A stretch of 15,298 nucleotides of DNA from UBA7236 sp031372705 (lineage in GTDB: Bacteria > Bacteroidota > Bacteroidia > Chitinophagales > BACL12), in assembly GCA_031372705.1 (NCBI GenBank), contig JANMLV010000220.1, positions 1 to 15,298 on the forward strand, in the 5' to 3' direction. The notes beneath the pieces are model-generated. The model was not told where the DNA came from. It saw only the letters and a list, made by a program, of their open reading frames with translations, and ran no database searches. The translations under genes and the position numbers were made by a program. How positions within the stretch are numbered: position 1 is the stretch's first letter; each line of letters starts with the position of its first letter. Shown in pieces: positions 7,291 through 14,358 of the stretch.

Positions 7291-9606
7291 ATGACCTCAA
7301 ACCCCTATTTTAGCGACCTCAAAGACAAACTTAAACAAATCGTTAAATTTATGGATGTAAACATGCTTCTTTATGGTGTTGCTTCGTTGGGAGTAATCGC
7401 TCTAATTTTTACCTATGTAAAAAGTGCATGGGTAGCAAAACAGGAGGTTGGAAACGAGCGGATGGCAGGAATTGCAAAAGCAATTGCTGATGGTGCCATG
7501 GCGTTTCTGCGCGCAGAATATAAGATTCTGGCAATTTTTGTAATTATAGTTGCCATTTTATTAGGTATCTCGGGTGCAAGTGAAGAAAATTCATCAGCAT
7601 TAGTTGGTGTATCATTTGTAGTTGGTGCATTTTGTTCCGCTTTCGCAGGATTCATTGGAATGCGCGTGGCAACAAAAGCCAATGTTCGCACTACAAATGC
7701 GGCGCGACAAGGCCTAGGCAAAGCGCTTGAAATAGCATTTACAGGTGGCTCAGTAATGGGAATGGGTGTTGTTGGTTTGGGTATTTTAGGTTTGGGTAGT
7801 TTATTAATTGTTTATTCTAATATGTATGGTTTTGAAGGCCAGGCAGCAGCAGTTAAGGTAATTAATGTGGTAACCGGATTTTCATTTGGTGCATCATCAA
7901 TTGCATTGTTTGCTCGTGTTGGCGGCGGTATTTATACAAAAGCTGCTGACGTTGGTGCCGATTTAGTTGGTAAAGTTGAAGCGGGTATTCCGGAAGATCA
8001 TCCTTTAAATCCTGCAACTATTGCCGATAATGTTGGTGATAACGTTGGTGATGTTGCCGGAATGGGTGCCGATTTATTTGAAAGTTATGTTGGTTCAATA
8101 GTAGGTACTATGGTTTTGGGAACGGCATTTATGGCAGGAACAATGGCAGATGGCGCAAGCTTTGGTGAGGATGGATTTAATGGATTATCTGCAGTGCTAT
8201 TGCCTTTAGTATTAGGTGGCGTTGGTATTTTAACTTCAATTATAGGAACATTTTTCGTTCGCGTTAAAGAAGGTGGAAATCCGCAAAAAGCCTTAAATGG
8301 TGGTGCTATTGGTTCCTCCATCGTAATGGTAATTCTTTCATACTTTATAATTGAATGGATGTTGCCAACCTCGTTTTCATTTGTTGATGTATTATATGGC
8401 GGTAAAGAACGAACTATAACATCTTTGGGTATTTTTATTGCTACAATTGTTGGTTTGGTTGCAGGAACTGCTATCGGTTTTATTACTGAATATTATACAG
8501 GAACAGGCAAACCTCCGGTAATGAAGATTGTTCGTCAATCGTCGACAGGTGCTGCTACTAATATTATAGCAGGATTAAGTGTTGGTATGATGTCAACTGC
8601 TATTCCGGTGCTCATTTTGGGAGCTTCAATTATGATATCGTTTGCATGTGGAGGTCTTTATGGAATTGCAATTGCAGCTGTTGGTATGCTTGCAAACACC
8701 GGTATTCAACTAGCCGTTGATGCTTATGGCCCTATTTCAGATAACGCAGGTGGAATTGCTCAAATGGCCGATTTACCTAAAGAAGTTCGTCAAAGAACAG
8801 ATAAATTAGACGCTGTTGGTAATACAACTGCAGCAATAGGTAAAGGTTTTGCTATCGGATCTGCTGCGCTTACTGCGTTGGCATTGTTTGGAGCATTTAT
8901 GCAAGTTACAGGGTTAACTTCAATTGATATTTCTCAAGCCCACGTTATTTCCGGTTTATTGTTTGGCGCAATGCTGCCGTTCCTTTTTTCGGCAATGGCA
9001 ATGCAAAGCGTAGGGAAAGCTGCTATGGCTATGATTGAAGAAGTGCGCCGCCAGTTTGCAACAATACCTGCTTTGAAGGCTGCATTAGAAGTGTTGAAGC
9101 GCAACGGAGAAACGGAGATGACTGAATGGTCAAAGGCCGACCAGGATACTTTTAATGCCGCGGAAGGAAAAGCAGAATATGCCAAATGTGTTGAAATTTC
9201 AACTAAAGCAGCTGTTAAGGAAATGGTATTGCCGGGTTTAATGGCTGTGTTGGTTCCTGTAATTGTTGGTTTTGCTCCTAAGGTATTAGGTTTAAATACA
9301 GGTGATAATGTGTTAATGGGCCCTGAAATGTTAGGTGGTTTGTTAGCCGGTGTTACGGTAAGTGGTGTATTGATGGCAATTTTCCAATCAAATGCAGGCG
9401 GTGCTTGGGATAATGCAAAAAAGATGTTTGAAGAAGGTGTTGAAATAAATGGTAAAACATATTACAAAGGCAGCGAGCCGCATAAAGCAGCTGTTGTTGG
9501 CGATACTGTTGGTGATCCTTTTAAAGATACTTCCGGACCATCAATTAATATTTTAATTAAGTTAATGAGCGTTGTTAGTCTTGTACTTGCATCGTTGATG
9601 ATTTAA
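7291..9606 (+). CDS. hppA: Membrane-bound ion-translocating pyrophosphatase
   Basis: This inner-membrane pump couples PPi hydrolysis to H+ and/or Na+ export. From the ATG at 7291 it has 771 residues and about 16 hydrophobic segments. PPi/Mg-binding motifs are intact: YTKAADVGADLVGKVEAG (from residue 215), IADNVGDNVGDVAG (about 244-257), DAYGPISDNAGG in the middle, and DTVGDPFKDTSGPS (738-751). GNTTAAIGKG gives A514 and G517 at the positions that set K+ dependence in the family (Ala for K+-dependent, Lys for K+-independent), so it should be K+-dependent. The gating glutamate is E264 in DLFES, the arrangement seen in Na+-pumping Thermotoga-type enzymes; the pumped ion is not settled by this alone. 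An in-frame TTG at 7279 is less likely as a start. M at 7351 would fit the shorter N-terminus of many relatives. A strong terminator follows. Confidence 0.95.
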   Translation: MTSNPYFSDLKDKLKQIVKFMDVNMLLYGVASLGVIALIFTYVKSAWVAKQEVGNERMAGIAKAIADGAMAFLRAEYKILAIFVIIVAILLGISGASEENSSALVGVSFVVGAFCSAFAGFIGMRVATKANVRTTNAARQGLGKALEIAFTGGSVMGMGVVGLGILGLGSLLIVYSNMYGFEGQAAAVKVINVVTGFSFGASSIALFARVGGGIYTKAADVGADLVGKVEAGIPEDHPLNPATIADNVGDNVGDVAGMGADLFESYVGSIVGTMVLGTAFMAGTMADGASFGEDGFNGLSAVLLPLVLGGVGILTSIIGTFFVRVKEGGNPQKALNGGAIGSSIVMVILSYFIIEWMLPTSFSFVDVLYGGKERTITSLGIFIATIVGLVAGTAIGFITEYYTGTGKPPVMKIVRQSSTGAATNIIAGLSVGMMSTAIPVLILGASIMISFACGGLYGIAIAAVGMLANTGIQLAVDAYGPISDNAGGIAQMADLPKEVRQRTDKLDAVGNTTAAIGKGFAIGSAALTALALFGAFMQVTGLTSIDISQAHVISGLLFGAMLPFLFSAMAMQSVGKAAMAMIEEVRRQFATIPALKAALEVLKRNGETEMTEWSKADQDTFNAAEGKAEYAKCVEISTKAAVKEMVLPGLMAVLVPVIVGFAPKVLGLNTGDNVLMGPEMLGGLLAGVTVSGVLMAIFQSNAGGAWDNAKKMFEEGVEINGKTYYKGSEPHKAAVVGDTVGDPFKDTSGPSINILIKLMSVVSLVLASLMI

Positions 9607-9628
9607 TAATATTGAATTATTTTTTAAG

Positions 9629-9660
9629 AGCGCCGTGTTGAGAAACATGGCGCTTTTTTT
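9629..9660 (+). terminator. Rho-independent terminator of hppA
   Basis: AGCGCCGTGTT (9629-9639) pairs with AACATGGCGCT (9644-9654) over 11 bp with one G-U wobble, closing a GAGA tetraloop, and is followed by a run of T to 9660. It begins 22 bp after the hppA stop codon. Confidence 0.93.
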
Positions 9661-10276
9661 ATGTATTGATATGAGTCCGAAAATAATTGAGCATTATTCA
9701 TGACGCTATTTATATTCATAATATTTGGATGGTTTTCGTCACAGTTTAACTTAATTAATTTTGTGAACCGGAATAAAATACACTTTTGTATTAGCAATGA
9801 ATTAGAGATGGAAAGTGGCTTGAGGATAAGTATACAGATGGTGATTTTTAAAAGACTGGTTAAGTTTGATTTTTTATTTTGGCCGAAATGGTTGAAAGAT
9901 CGATTAATTATTACAGTATAAATTTTGCGTAAATAAAAAGTGAAGAATAATTAATTTGCGAAATGGTAATTAAAAATTTTGTTGTAAATAACTATTTAAT
10001 CATTGCAATAGTTGTAAGGTGGCTTTCGAATGAAACTCAATAATATAAGGCGTTTTGCAGAGTATTTGTCGTTGTTGTAAAGTGTAAAATTTCAGATTTA
10101 TTATTTTACTTGATTAATTATCGAGTTGTTGTAATTGAAGTTCAGCGCATTATTGCCCAACGGTAAGTAAATTGTAAGTTACCACAGATTAATTTAATCT
10201 TGACTAATCATATCTATTTGCAGTATTCAAAGAAAGTTAGCTTCAATTTATTGTAAATGTGTTCATGTAGAGGCAT
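9661..10276. other. Gene-free AT-rich intergenic region
   Basis: No convincing gene is seen in about 615 bp between the hppA terminator and the cargo-gene terminator. A 73-codon frame at 9700-9921 (+) has low-complexity, Phe/Ile-rich content and no family resemblance. Weak dyads are present: AACTATT (9990-9996) with AATAGTT (10007-10013), and GGTAA (10162-10166) with TTACC (10179-10183). No tRNA-like cloverleaf or T-tailed hairpin is visible. Being convergent intergenic space, it does not need promoters for the flanking genes. Confidence 0.6.
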
Positions 10277-10308
10277 AAAAAAACCCGGCAAATAGCCGGG
10301 TTTTTTTT
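10277..10308 (-). terminator. Strong bidirectional terminator of the T9SS cargo gene
   Basis: CCCGGC (10284-10289) pairs with GCCGGG (10295-10300) around the 5-nt loop AAATA. The stem is extended by an A-run on the left (10277-10283) and eight T on the right (10301-10308). It lies 21 bp downstream of the cargo-gene stop on the minus strand and would also stop any plus-strand read-through from hppA. Confidence 0.93.
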
Positions 10309-10329
10309 AAATTAATATTTTAGCAATAA

Positions 10330-12414
10330 TTATTTGCTAACTGTAATTTGACGGCTGGTAAATAAACCATCAGCAGTATAAATTTTTACAATGTAGTTAC
10401 CTGTAGCAATAGTTGAAAGATCGAAATTAACACTTCCGCTAAATGCAGCAGTATTGATAACTTTTTCGCCTATAGCGTTATACATTTCAGCGAAGATTGT
10501 ACCGAAATCACCACCAACTTGAATTGTTACATTTGAAGTAGCAGGTGTAGGGTAAACAGAAATAGCTGCATCTAGAACTTGGTTAATAACACCAACATTG
10601 ATATTGATTACTTTACAAGTATTGTCGTTATCATATTTGTTAGTTGCAGTTAAGCACACATTATATGCACCAGAAACTGCGTATGGGTGTGAAGGATTTT
10701 CTGCAGATGAAGAAGAACCATCACCGAAATCCCAAGCATATGAATCAGCATCAACTGATAAGTTGTTGAAACTAACTAATGCATCTGTTGCAGTATAATC
10801 ATATTCTGCAGTTGGTGGATAAGGGTTAAAACGAGCTTCATCGAAGCAACGGTATTGAATAGTTCCCATTGCGTTTGCATCAGCAGCAACTTGTCCTACG
10901 TCTAATGCAGTACCCGGCTCTTCATCTTGCATCCAAATTGTATGCATACAGCCATCAACAACTCTGTCATAAGCAAAAGCATAAACAGATTCTAAGTTTT
11001 CATGAGCTGTATAAGTCATGTTAACAGGAGCAGACCAAGACATACCGCCATCATCAGAATAAGTTCCGAAAATATCGCGGAAAGACTGCGCTTCAGCTAC
11101 AGTTGGATCATCAAAATAGTCAGTATACTCAATTGGCATAGAATAAGCCAAATAAATTCGACCTAAATCATAATCAACAGAAGCTGCAGGCATTGAGCAG
11201 AAAGTAACACCATCATACATACCTAAGTCAGCGCCAATACCGTCAATATAGTCACCTGATTCATCCCAGTCAACAGTTAAGTCAAATAACATTGGCTCAC
11301 CTGTGATAGGCATAGTTGAATTCCAATACCAGATAGCACCAACGCCAGGGAAATAACTCCAACCTTCAGTTGCGCCATCATCATCTAATAATGCAGAATA
11401 ACCTGACCAAACGTGCAATACGCCTGCGTCGTCAAGAATCATTTCATGGAAAGCATCTGTAGTGTTGATTGTGTCGGCAATGCCATCACCATCAACATCA
11501 GAAGTTTGATCTAAGTCGCCTTGATAGTTGCAAAGACCTGTTTCTATAATAGATTCAATTGTCCAAGTACCTGGGTTACCGTTATCTGTTGAAGTTAATA
11601 AGTATAAATCTGTCCAAGAACTACCATAAAGCACATAAACAGTACTACCACTAACTGCAATTTGGTAACAATCTGCAGATAAAGAAGTAACACATGCTGC
11701 TGCATCTAAAGGCAGTGGAGAGTTGTTTACTGTGTAAGTAGCACCACCGTCATCAGAACGTGAAAAGTTGATAGAAGTTGGCGTTGCAGCGTTAGGGCTG
11801 ATAACATAGATATCATCAGTACCTGTAGGGCAATAGGCGCGTGGCCATAAACCTAAATGTAAAGTTGAGATTGGAAGAGCCGCCCAGTCTGTTGCACCCG
11901 GAGCAGAGTTAGCGTAAGCACCGATAGTAGTTCCATCATGTGACATAACAACTTCATGATCTTCAACAAAAATTAATGTACCAAAACCTGAACGAGCTGT
12001 TTCAACACGAGCAGTTGGAGCAGGACCCCAAGATGTACCATCATTGTGATTGTAGAACATTCCGCGATCAGCCCAAGCACCATCAGCAACTGTAGAACCG
12101 GTAAATATTGCTGAAATAGAACCATCAGGATAAGCAATTACACGGTCCATGGCTGCAGAGTTAGTTTGCAGCGGATAACCAGTGTTACCAATAGTTTCGC
12201 CTGTGCGAGCACCTGATTTAGCGTAAAAAGTTTCAGCATTGTAAGGAATGCCGGTTGAATTGTCTTTTACCGTTGATTGGTAAGGTACGGCTTTGGCATT
12301 TTTCAATTTTGCCATCATTTCCGCCCTGTTAAACGGAGTCACCTGTGCGGCAGACTGCGCAAACATGCTTAGGGTAAGTAACCCTGTTGCGAGTGTAAGT
12401 ATTAATTTTCTCAT
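10330..12414 (-). CDS. T9SS type A sorting-domain protein with Asp-box repeats and a PKD domain
   Basis: This 694-residue secreted protein has a signal peptide at 1-19 (cleavage near MFA-QSAAQ) and an Asp-box (BNR-type) beta-propeller-like body. Asp-box motifs are SRSDDGGATYT (218-228), LTSTDNGNPGTWT (272-284) and TYSDDGGMSWS (451-461). A calcium-loop-like DVDGDGIAD lies at 306-314. A PKD domain at about 536-605 contains YAWDFGDG (559-566). The T9SS type A C-terminal domain at about 617-694 runs from AISVYPTPATSNVTI through YNAIGEKV and LSTIATGNYIVKIYT to the final SRQITVSK. It is expected to cross the outer membrane through the T9SS and be released or anchored at the cell surface. Asp-boxes suggest a sialidase-like fold, but no FRIP motif is seen, so catalysis is not implied. 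Nine cysteines (195, 241, 249, 295, 406, 489, 523, 587, 600) could form disulfides. It is monocistronic. Confidence 0.88.
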   Translation of the reverse strand: MRKLILTLATGLLTLSMFAQSAAQVTPFNRAEMMAKLKNAKAVPYQSTVKDNSTGIPYNAETFYAKSGARTGETIGNTGYPLQTNSAAMDRVIAYPDGSISAIFTGSTVADGAWADRGMFYNHNDGTSWGPAPTARVETARSGFGTLIFVEDHEVVMSHDGTTIGAYANSAPGATDWAALPISTLHLGLWPRAYCPTGTDDIYVISPNAATPTSINFSRSDDGGATYTVNNSPLPLDAAACVTSLSADCYQIAVSGSTVYVLYGSSWTDLYLLTSTDNGNPGTWTIESIIETGLCNYQGDLDQTSDVDGDGIADTINTTDAFHEMILDDAGVLHVWSGYSALLDDDGATEGWSYFPGVGAIWYWNSTMPITGEPMLFDLTVDWDESGDYIDGIGADLGMYDGVTFCSMPAASVDYDLGRIYLAYSMPIEYTDYFDDPTVAEAQSFRDIFGTYSDDGGMSWSAPVNMTYTAHENLESVYAFAYDRVVDGCMHTIWMQDEEPGTALDVGQVAADANAMGTIQYRCFDEARFNPYPPTAEYDYTATDALVSFNNLSVDADSYAWDFGDGSSSSAENPSHPYAVSGAYNVCLTATNKYDNDNTCKVININVGVINQVLDAAISVYPTPATSNVTIQVGGDFGTIFAEMYNAIGEKVINTAAFSGSVNFDLSTIATGNYIVKIYTADGLFTSRQITVSK

Positions 12415-12448
12415 AGCTAAAAATTTTCGTTAGAAAAACAATTTTTGT

Positions 12449-12481
12449 TAAAGGTATAAAGTTAATGTTAAATTCTGCAAA
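12449..12481 (-). promoter_or_regulatory. Bacteroidota-type promoter of the T9SS cargo gene
   Basis: On the minus strand a TTTG (12481-12478) is followed by exactly 21 bp and then TACCTTTA (12456-12449). This fits the TTTG-N19-21-TAnnTTTG promoter of the Bacteroidota primary sigma factor with one mismatch at the last base. The -7 box ends 34 bp upstream of the ATG at 12414, giving a predicted leader of about 28 nt. It is the best-spaced promoter in the window. Confidence 0.7.
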
Positions 12482-12940
12482 TTCAAGGCATAAGTGGTGA
12501 AATTTTACGTGGTTAATACAAATCTTTTTTTAGTAAACAGTCTATACCGGTGATGACAGCGCAATGGTTTAAGCCAATTTTCATGTTATTGCACCTTTTG
12601 CATCATAATGGTGAAAACCGTCCATTTTAAAGTGTTAGGCAAACATTTATAACACTTTGAGTGTCGAATTTGGCATTTACCAATTGATTTATTTAACCTT
12701 AAAGTTTATTGTTTATTAATTGTTGAAACCTAAAAAAATGGTACATAATGGGAAGGCATTTGCTTCATTTAAAATCGGAGTTGCAACACATTTGTATAGG
12801 CTATTAGAAATGTATTTTAAATGAATTGGCAAAATGGATTTAAAAATTAACCTAAGCGGGGAGATATTTCAAAAGTTGTTGATTAGTTTATTAGGGTCTG
12901 CGCAGAAATTATCAACCAACACAACATTAAAAATTAGGAC
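12482..12940. other. Gene-free intergenic region upstream of the cargo gene
   Basis: No frame of protein-like composition is seen between the cargo-gene promoter and the terminator of the H1-like gene (about 460 bp). The sequence is AT-rich with no obvious RNA gene. Its one clear structure is the inverted repeat at 12629-12658, listed separately. The length is more than a simple promoter needs, so it may carry regulatory sites for the cargo gene. Confidence 0.55.
12629..12658. repeat. 9-bp perfect inverted repeat
   Basis: AAAGTGTTA (12629-12637) is the exact reverse complement of TAACACTTT (12650-12658), separated by 12 bp. No T-run follows on either strand, so it is not a typical terminator. 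The near 21-bp centre-to-centre spacing, about two helical turns, would suit a dimeric regulator. It lies roughly 150 bp upstream of the cargo promoter. Confidence 0.5.
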
Positions 12941-12972
12941 AAAAAAAAAGGAGACCAATAATTGATCTCCTT
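12941..12972 (-). terminator. Terminator of the H1-like gene
   Basis: AAGGAGA (12948-12954) pairs with TCTCCTT (12966-12972), with further CAA/TTG pairing inside after one C-A mismatch. On the minus strand the stem is followed by a run of T (the A-run at 12941-12949). It starts 21 bp after the stop codon of the lysine/alanine-rich gene. Confidence 0.85.
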
Positions 12973-12993
12973 AAAATTTGAGTTGATTGCTTT

Positions 12994-13359
12994 TTAAGCA
13001 TTACCGTTTCCGGCAGCTGGAGCAACAACTGGTGCTTTAGCTTTTTTAGCTGCTTTTTTCTTAGGAGCAGCTTTTTTGGCAGTTGCTTTTTTAGCTGCTT
13101 TTTTAGGAGCGGCTTTCTTAGCAACTTTTTTTGCAGCCGGACGGCCACGCTTACCTGCTTTTTTAGCTGCTGCTTTTTTAGGAGCTGCTTTTTTAGCTGC
13201 TGCTTTTTTAGGAGCTGCTTTTTTAGCTGCTTTTTTAGGAGCTGCTTTTTTAGCTGCTTTTTTGGGAGCTGCTTTTTTAGGAGCCGCTTTTTTAGCTGCT
13301 ACTTTTTTGCCGGCAGGACGTCCACGTTTGCCAGCTGCTTTTTTTGTTGATTTTGCCAT
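12994..13359 (-). CDS. Histone H1-like Lys/Ala-rich DNA-binding protein with two AT-hooks
   Basis: The 121-residue product is almost entirely Lys, Ala and Pro in KKAAPKKAA-type repeats, like the C-terminal tail of eukaryotic H1 and bacterial H1-like proteins. Two AT-hook cores are embedded, GKRGRPA at 10-16 and at 69-75, each with the minor-groove-binding Arg-Gly-Arg-Pro. The C-terminus (APVVAPAAGNGNA) is neutral. No globular domain or Cys is present and it should be disordered. The likely role, inferred from composition, is a nucleoid-associated protein binding AT-rich DNA. The ATG at 13359 gives MAKSTKKAAGKRGRPAG, with a promoter and terminator close on either side, so it is a single-gene unit. 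Strand choice is firm: the antisense frame reads as an implausible Leu/Ala/Phe repeat. Confidence 0.85.
   Translation of the reverse strand: MAKSTKKAAGKRGRPAGKKVAAKKAAPKKAAPKKAAKKAAPKKAAKKAAPKKAAAKKAAPKKAAAKKAGKRGRPAAKKVAKKAAPKKAAKKATAKKAAPKKKAAKKAKAPVVAPAAGNGNA
13161..13274. repeat. In-gene tandem repeats, two 30-bp and two 27-bp units
   Basis: Positions 13161-13190 and 13191-13220 are identical 30-bp copies. Positions 13221-13247 and 13248-13274 are 27-bp copies differing from each other at one base (A to G), and from the 30-mer by loss of one Ala codon. They encode the KKAAPKKAAA and KKAAPKKAA units of the H1-like protein. All lengths are multiples of three, so copy-number change would keep the frame. 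Confidence 0.9.
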
Positions 13360-13380
13360 TGGAAAAATATTTGGTTATTG

Positions 13381-13410
13381 CAAAATTATACATAAATTTA
13401 TATTATCAAA
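13381..13410 (-). promoter_or_regulatory. Promoter of the H1-like gene
   Basis: The minus strand has TTTG (13410-13407), an 18-bp gap, and then TAATTTTG (13388-13381), an exact match to the TAnnTTTG -7 consensus. The spacing is one base short of the usual 19-21. The -7 box ends 21 bp from the ATG at 13359, so the leader would be about 15 nt. Confidence 0.6.
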
Positions 13411-13723
13411 AATAAAATAAAAAATAATTGTTGATTTTCACATGTTTTGCACATTATTGTATACAACTAACTCTTGAATTACTCTTTTTATACCATTTAA
13501 CGGTTGATAAACCATAATTAATCATTAATTCTACTTTCTATTCAACCTCATTTATTTCATTTTGTTATTCGTTTTAATACTTTCTACACCATATTTGCCT
13601 CGCTGATAAACATTAAGTAACTACCATTTACATTTAATCGGCTCTCAAAATTGTATATTCAAGTATACAAGTCTGCTTCATTACAATTCTAATATTAGAT
13701 TTTAATCTCCTCGCAAAACAAGT
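13411..13723. other. Gene-free intergenic region with related palindromes
   Basis: About 310 bp without a credible gene lie between the H1-like promoter and the DinB stop. The region holds TTGTATACAA, a perfect 10-bp palindrome at 13457-13466, and TTGTATA-TTCAAG-TATACAA, a 7-bp dyad at 13651-13670. A further 12-bp palindrome TCTAATATTAGA lies at 13689-13700, close behind the DinB stop but without a clear T-run on the minus strand. No RNA gene is recognisable. Confidence 0.55.
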
Positions 13724-14236
13724 TTATTCCGACAATTTACCATCTTGATGCAATCTGCAATATGCTATATAATCTGTTGCAGGTAAATCGGTAACCGATA
13801 AATTATGTAACATCGTAATCAATTGTCCCCTGTGATAGGTGGAATGATTCATGCAATGCAAAACTATTTCACCGTTTTTAGTTTGATGCTCGGCTCCATT
13901 TAAAGCTTTGTAATAACTTGAGGAATCAAAAAAACTTTCATTGCGCGTCTCCACAAAGTAGATAAAATCTTCGCATTGCCTTAAAAAATATAAATCAAAT
14001 CCCGCAAAATCATCACCATACTCAGCACTGGGCCAAGTTAAAGGCGATGAACCCTGCAGCCTGCTTAGCCATATTACTTGAGCATCCCAAATATGATATA
14101 TCGTTTTACGTAAGGTTGGAAAACTATTGAGCAACGGTTTATCAGTAACATCTGCACTTGCTGATTGTATTTTATTTACCAAGATGCGATTAGCCCAAAG
14201 GTTGTATTTGCAATAAGAAAGCAATAGTTGTTTCAT
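13724..14236 (-). CDS. DinB-family metal-binding protein
   Basis: The 170-residue product fits the DinB/YfiT four-helix-bundle superfamily. The three metal-ligand histidines are in place: H48 in IYHIWDAQ, and H131 and H135 in NHSTYHRGQLITML. The opening YNLWANRILV is the usual first-helix motif. Family members bind a divalent metal, and some are thiol-S-transferases (for example with bacillithiol); the substrate here is unknown. 'DinB' in this sense is unrelated to DNA polymerase IV. The gene lies 122 bp downstream of the T9SS plug gene on the same strand. The gap shows no terminator, so read-through is possible, though no functional link is evident. A weak -7-like TAATTTAG sits about 25 bp upstream of the ATG. 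Confidence 0.88.
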   Translation of the reverse strand: MKQLLLSYCKYNLWANRILVNKIQSASADVTDKPLLNSFPTLRKTIYHIWDAQVIWLSRLQGSSPLTWPSAEYGDDFAGFDLYFLRQCEDFIYFVETRNESFFDSSSYYKALNGAEHQTKNGEIVLHCMNHSTYHRGQLITMLHNLSVTDLPATDYIAYCRLHQDGKLSE

Positions 14237-14358
14237 AATTTGTGACTTTGTAAAGGTTCTAAATTAATAAATTTAAAGCATGCCCCACCAATATGCATGT
14301 TGATATCAGTCAAATGAATATTGTAATGCAGGCAAGCTTAGTTGTTTTAATATGACTT

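Noticed and set aside
9700..9921. Possible 73-codon gene after hppA
   Set aside because: Composition is Phe/Ile-rich and low complexity, no family motif or promoter is visible, and the surrounding DNA looks non-coding throughout.
12927..13148. Second minus-strand frame of 73 codons rich in Lys and Leu
   Set aside because: It is a +1 shadow of the H1-like gene, produced by the repeat, and runs past that gene's terminator hairpin.
13150..13300. CRISPR-like regular repeats
   Set aside because: The repeats are contiguous coding units of 27-30 bp with no unique spacers between them.
13076..13420. Plus-strand 114-codon frame encoding a Leu/Ala/Phe repeat that looks like a membrane protein
   Set aside because: It is the antisense of the KKAAP repeats of the H1-like gene. 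The promoter, terminator and AT-hooks all support the minus strand.
13724..14236. Reading 'DinB' as DNA polymerase IV and an SOS gene
   Set aside because: The protein is the small His-triad DinB/YfiT fold, not a Y-family polymerase, and no LexA-type site was recognised.
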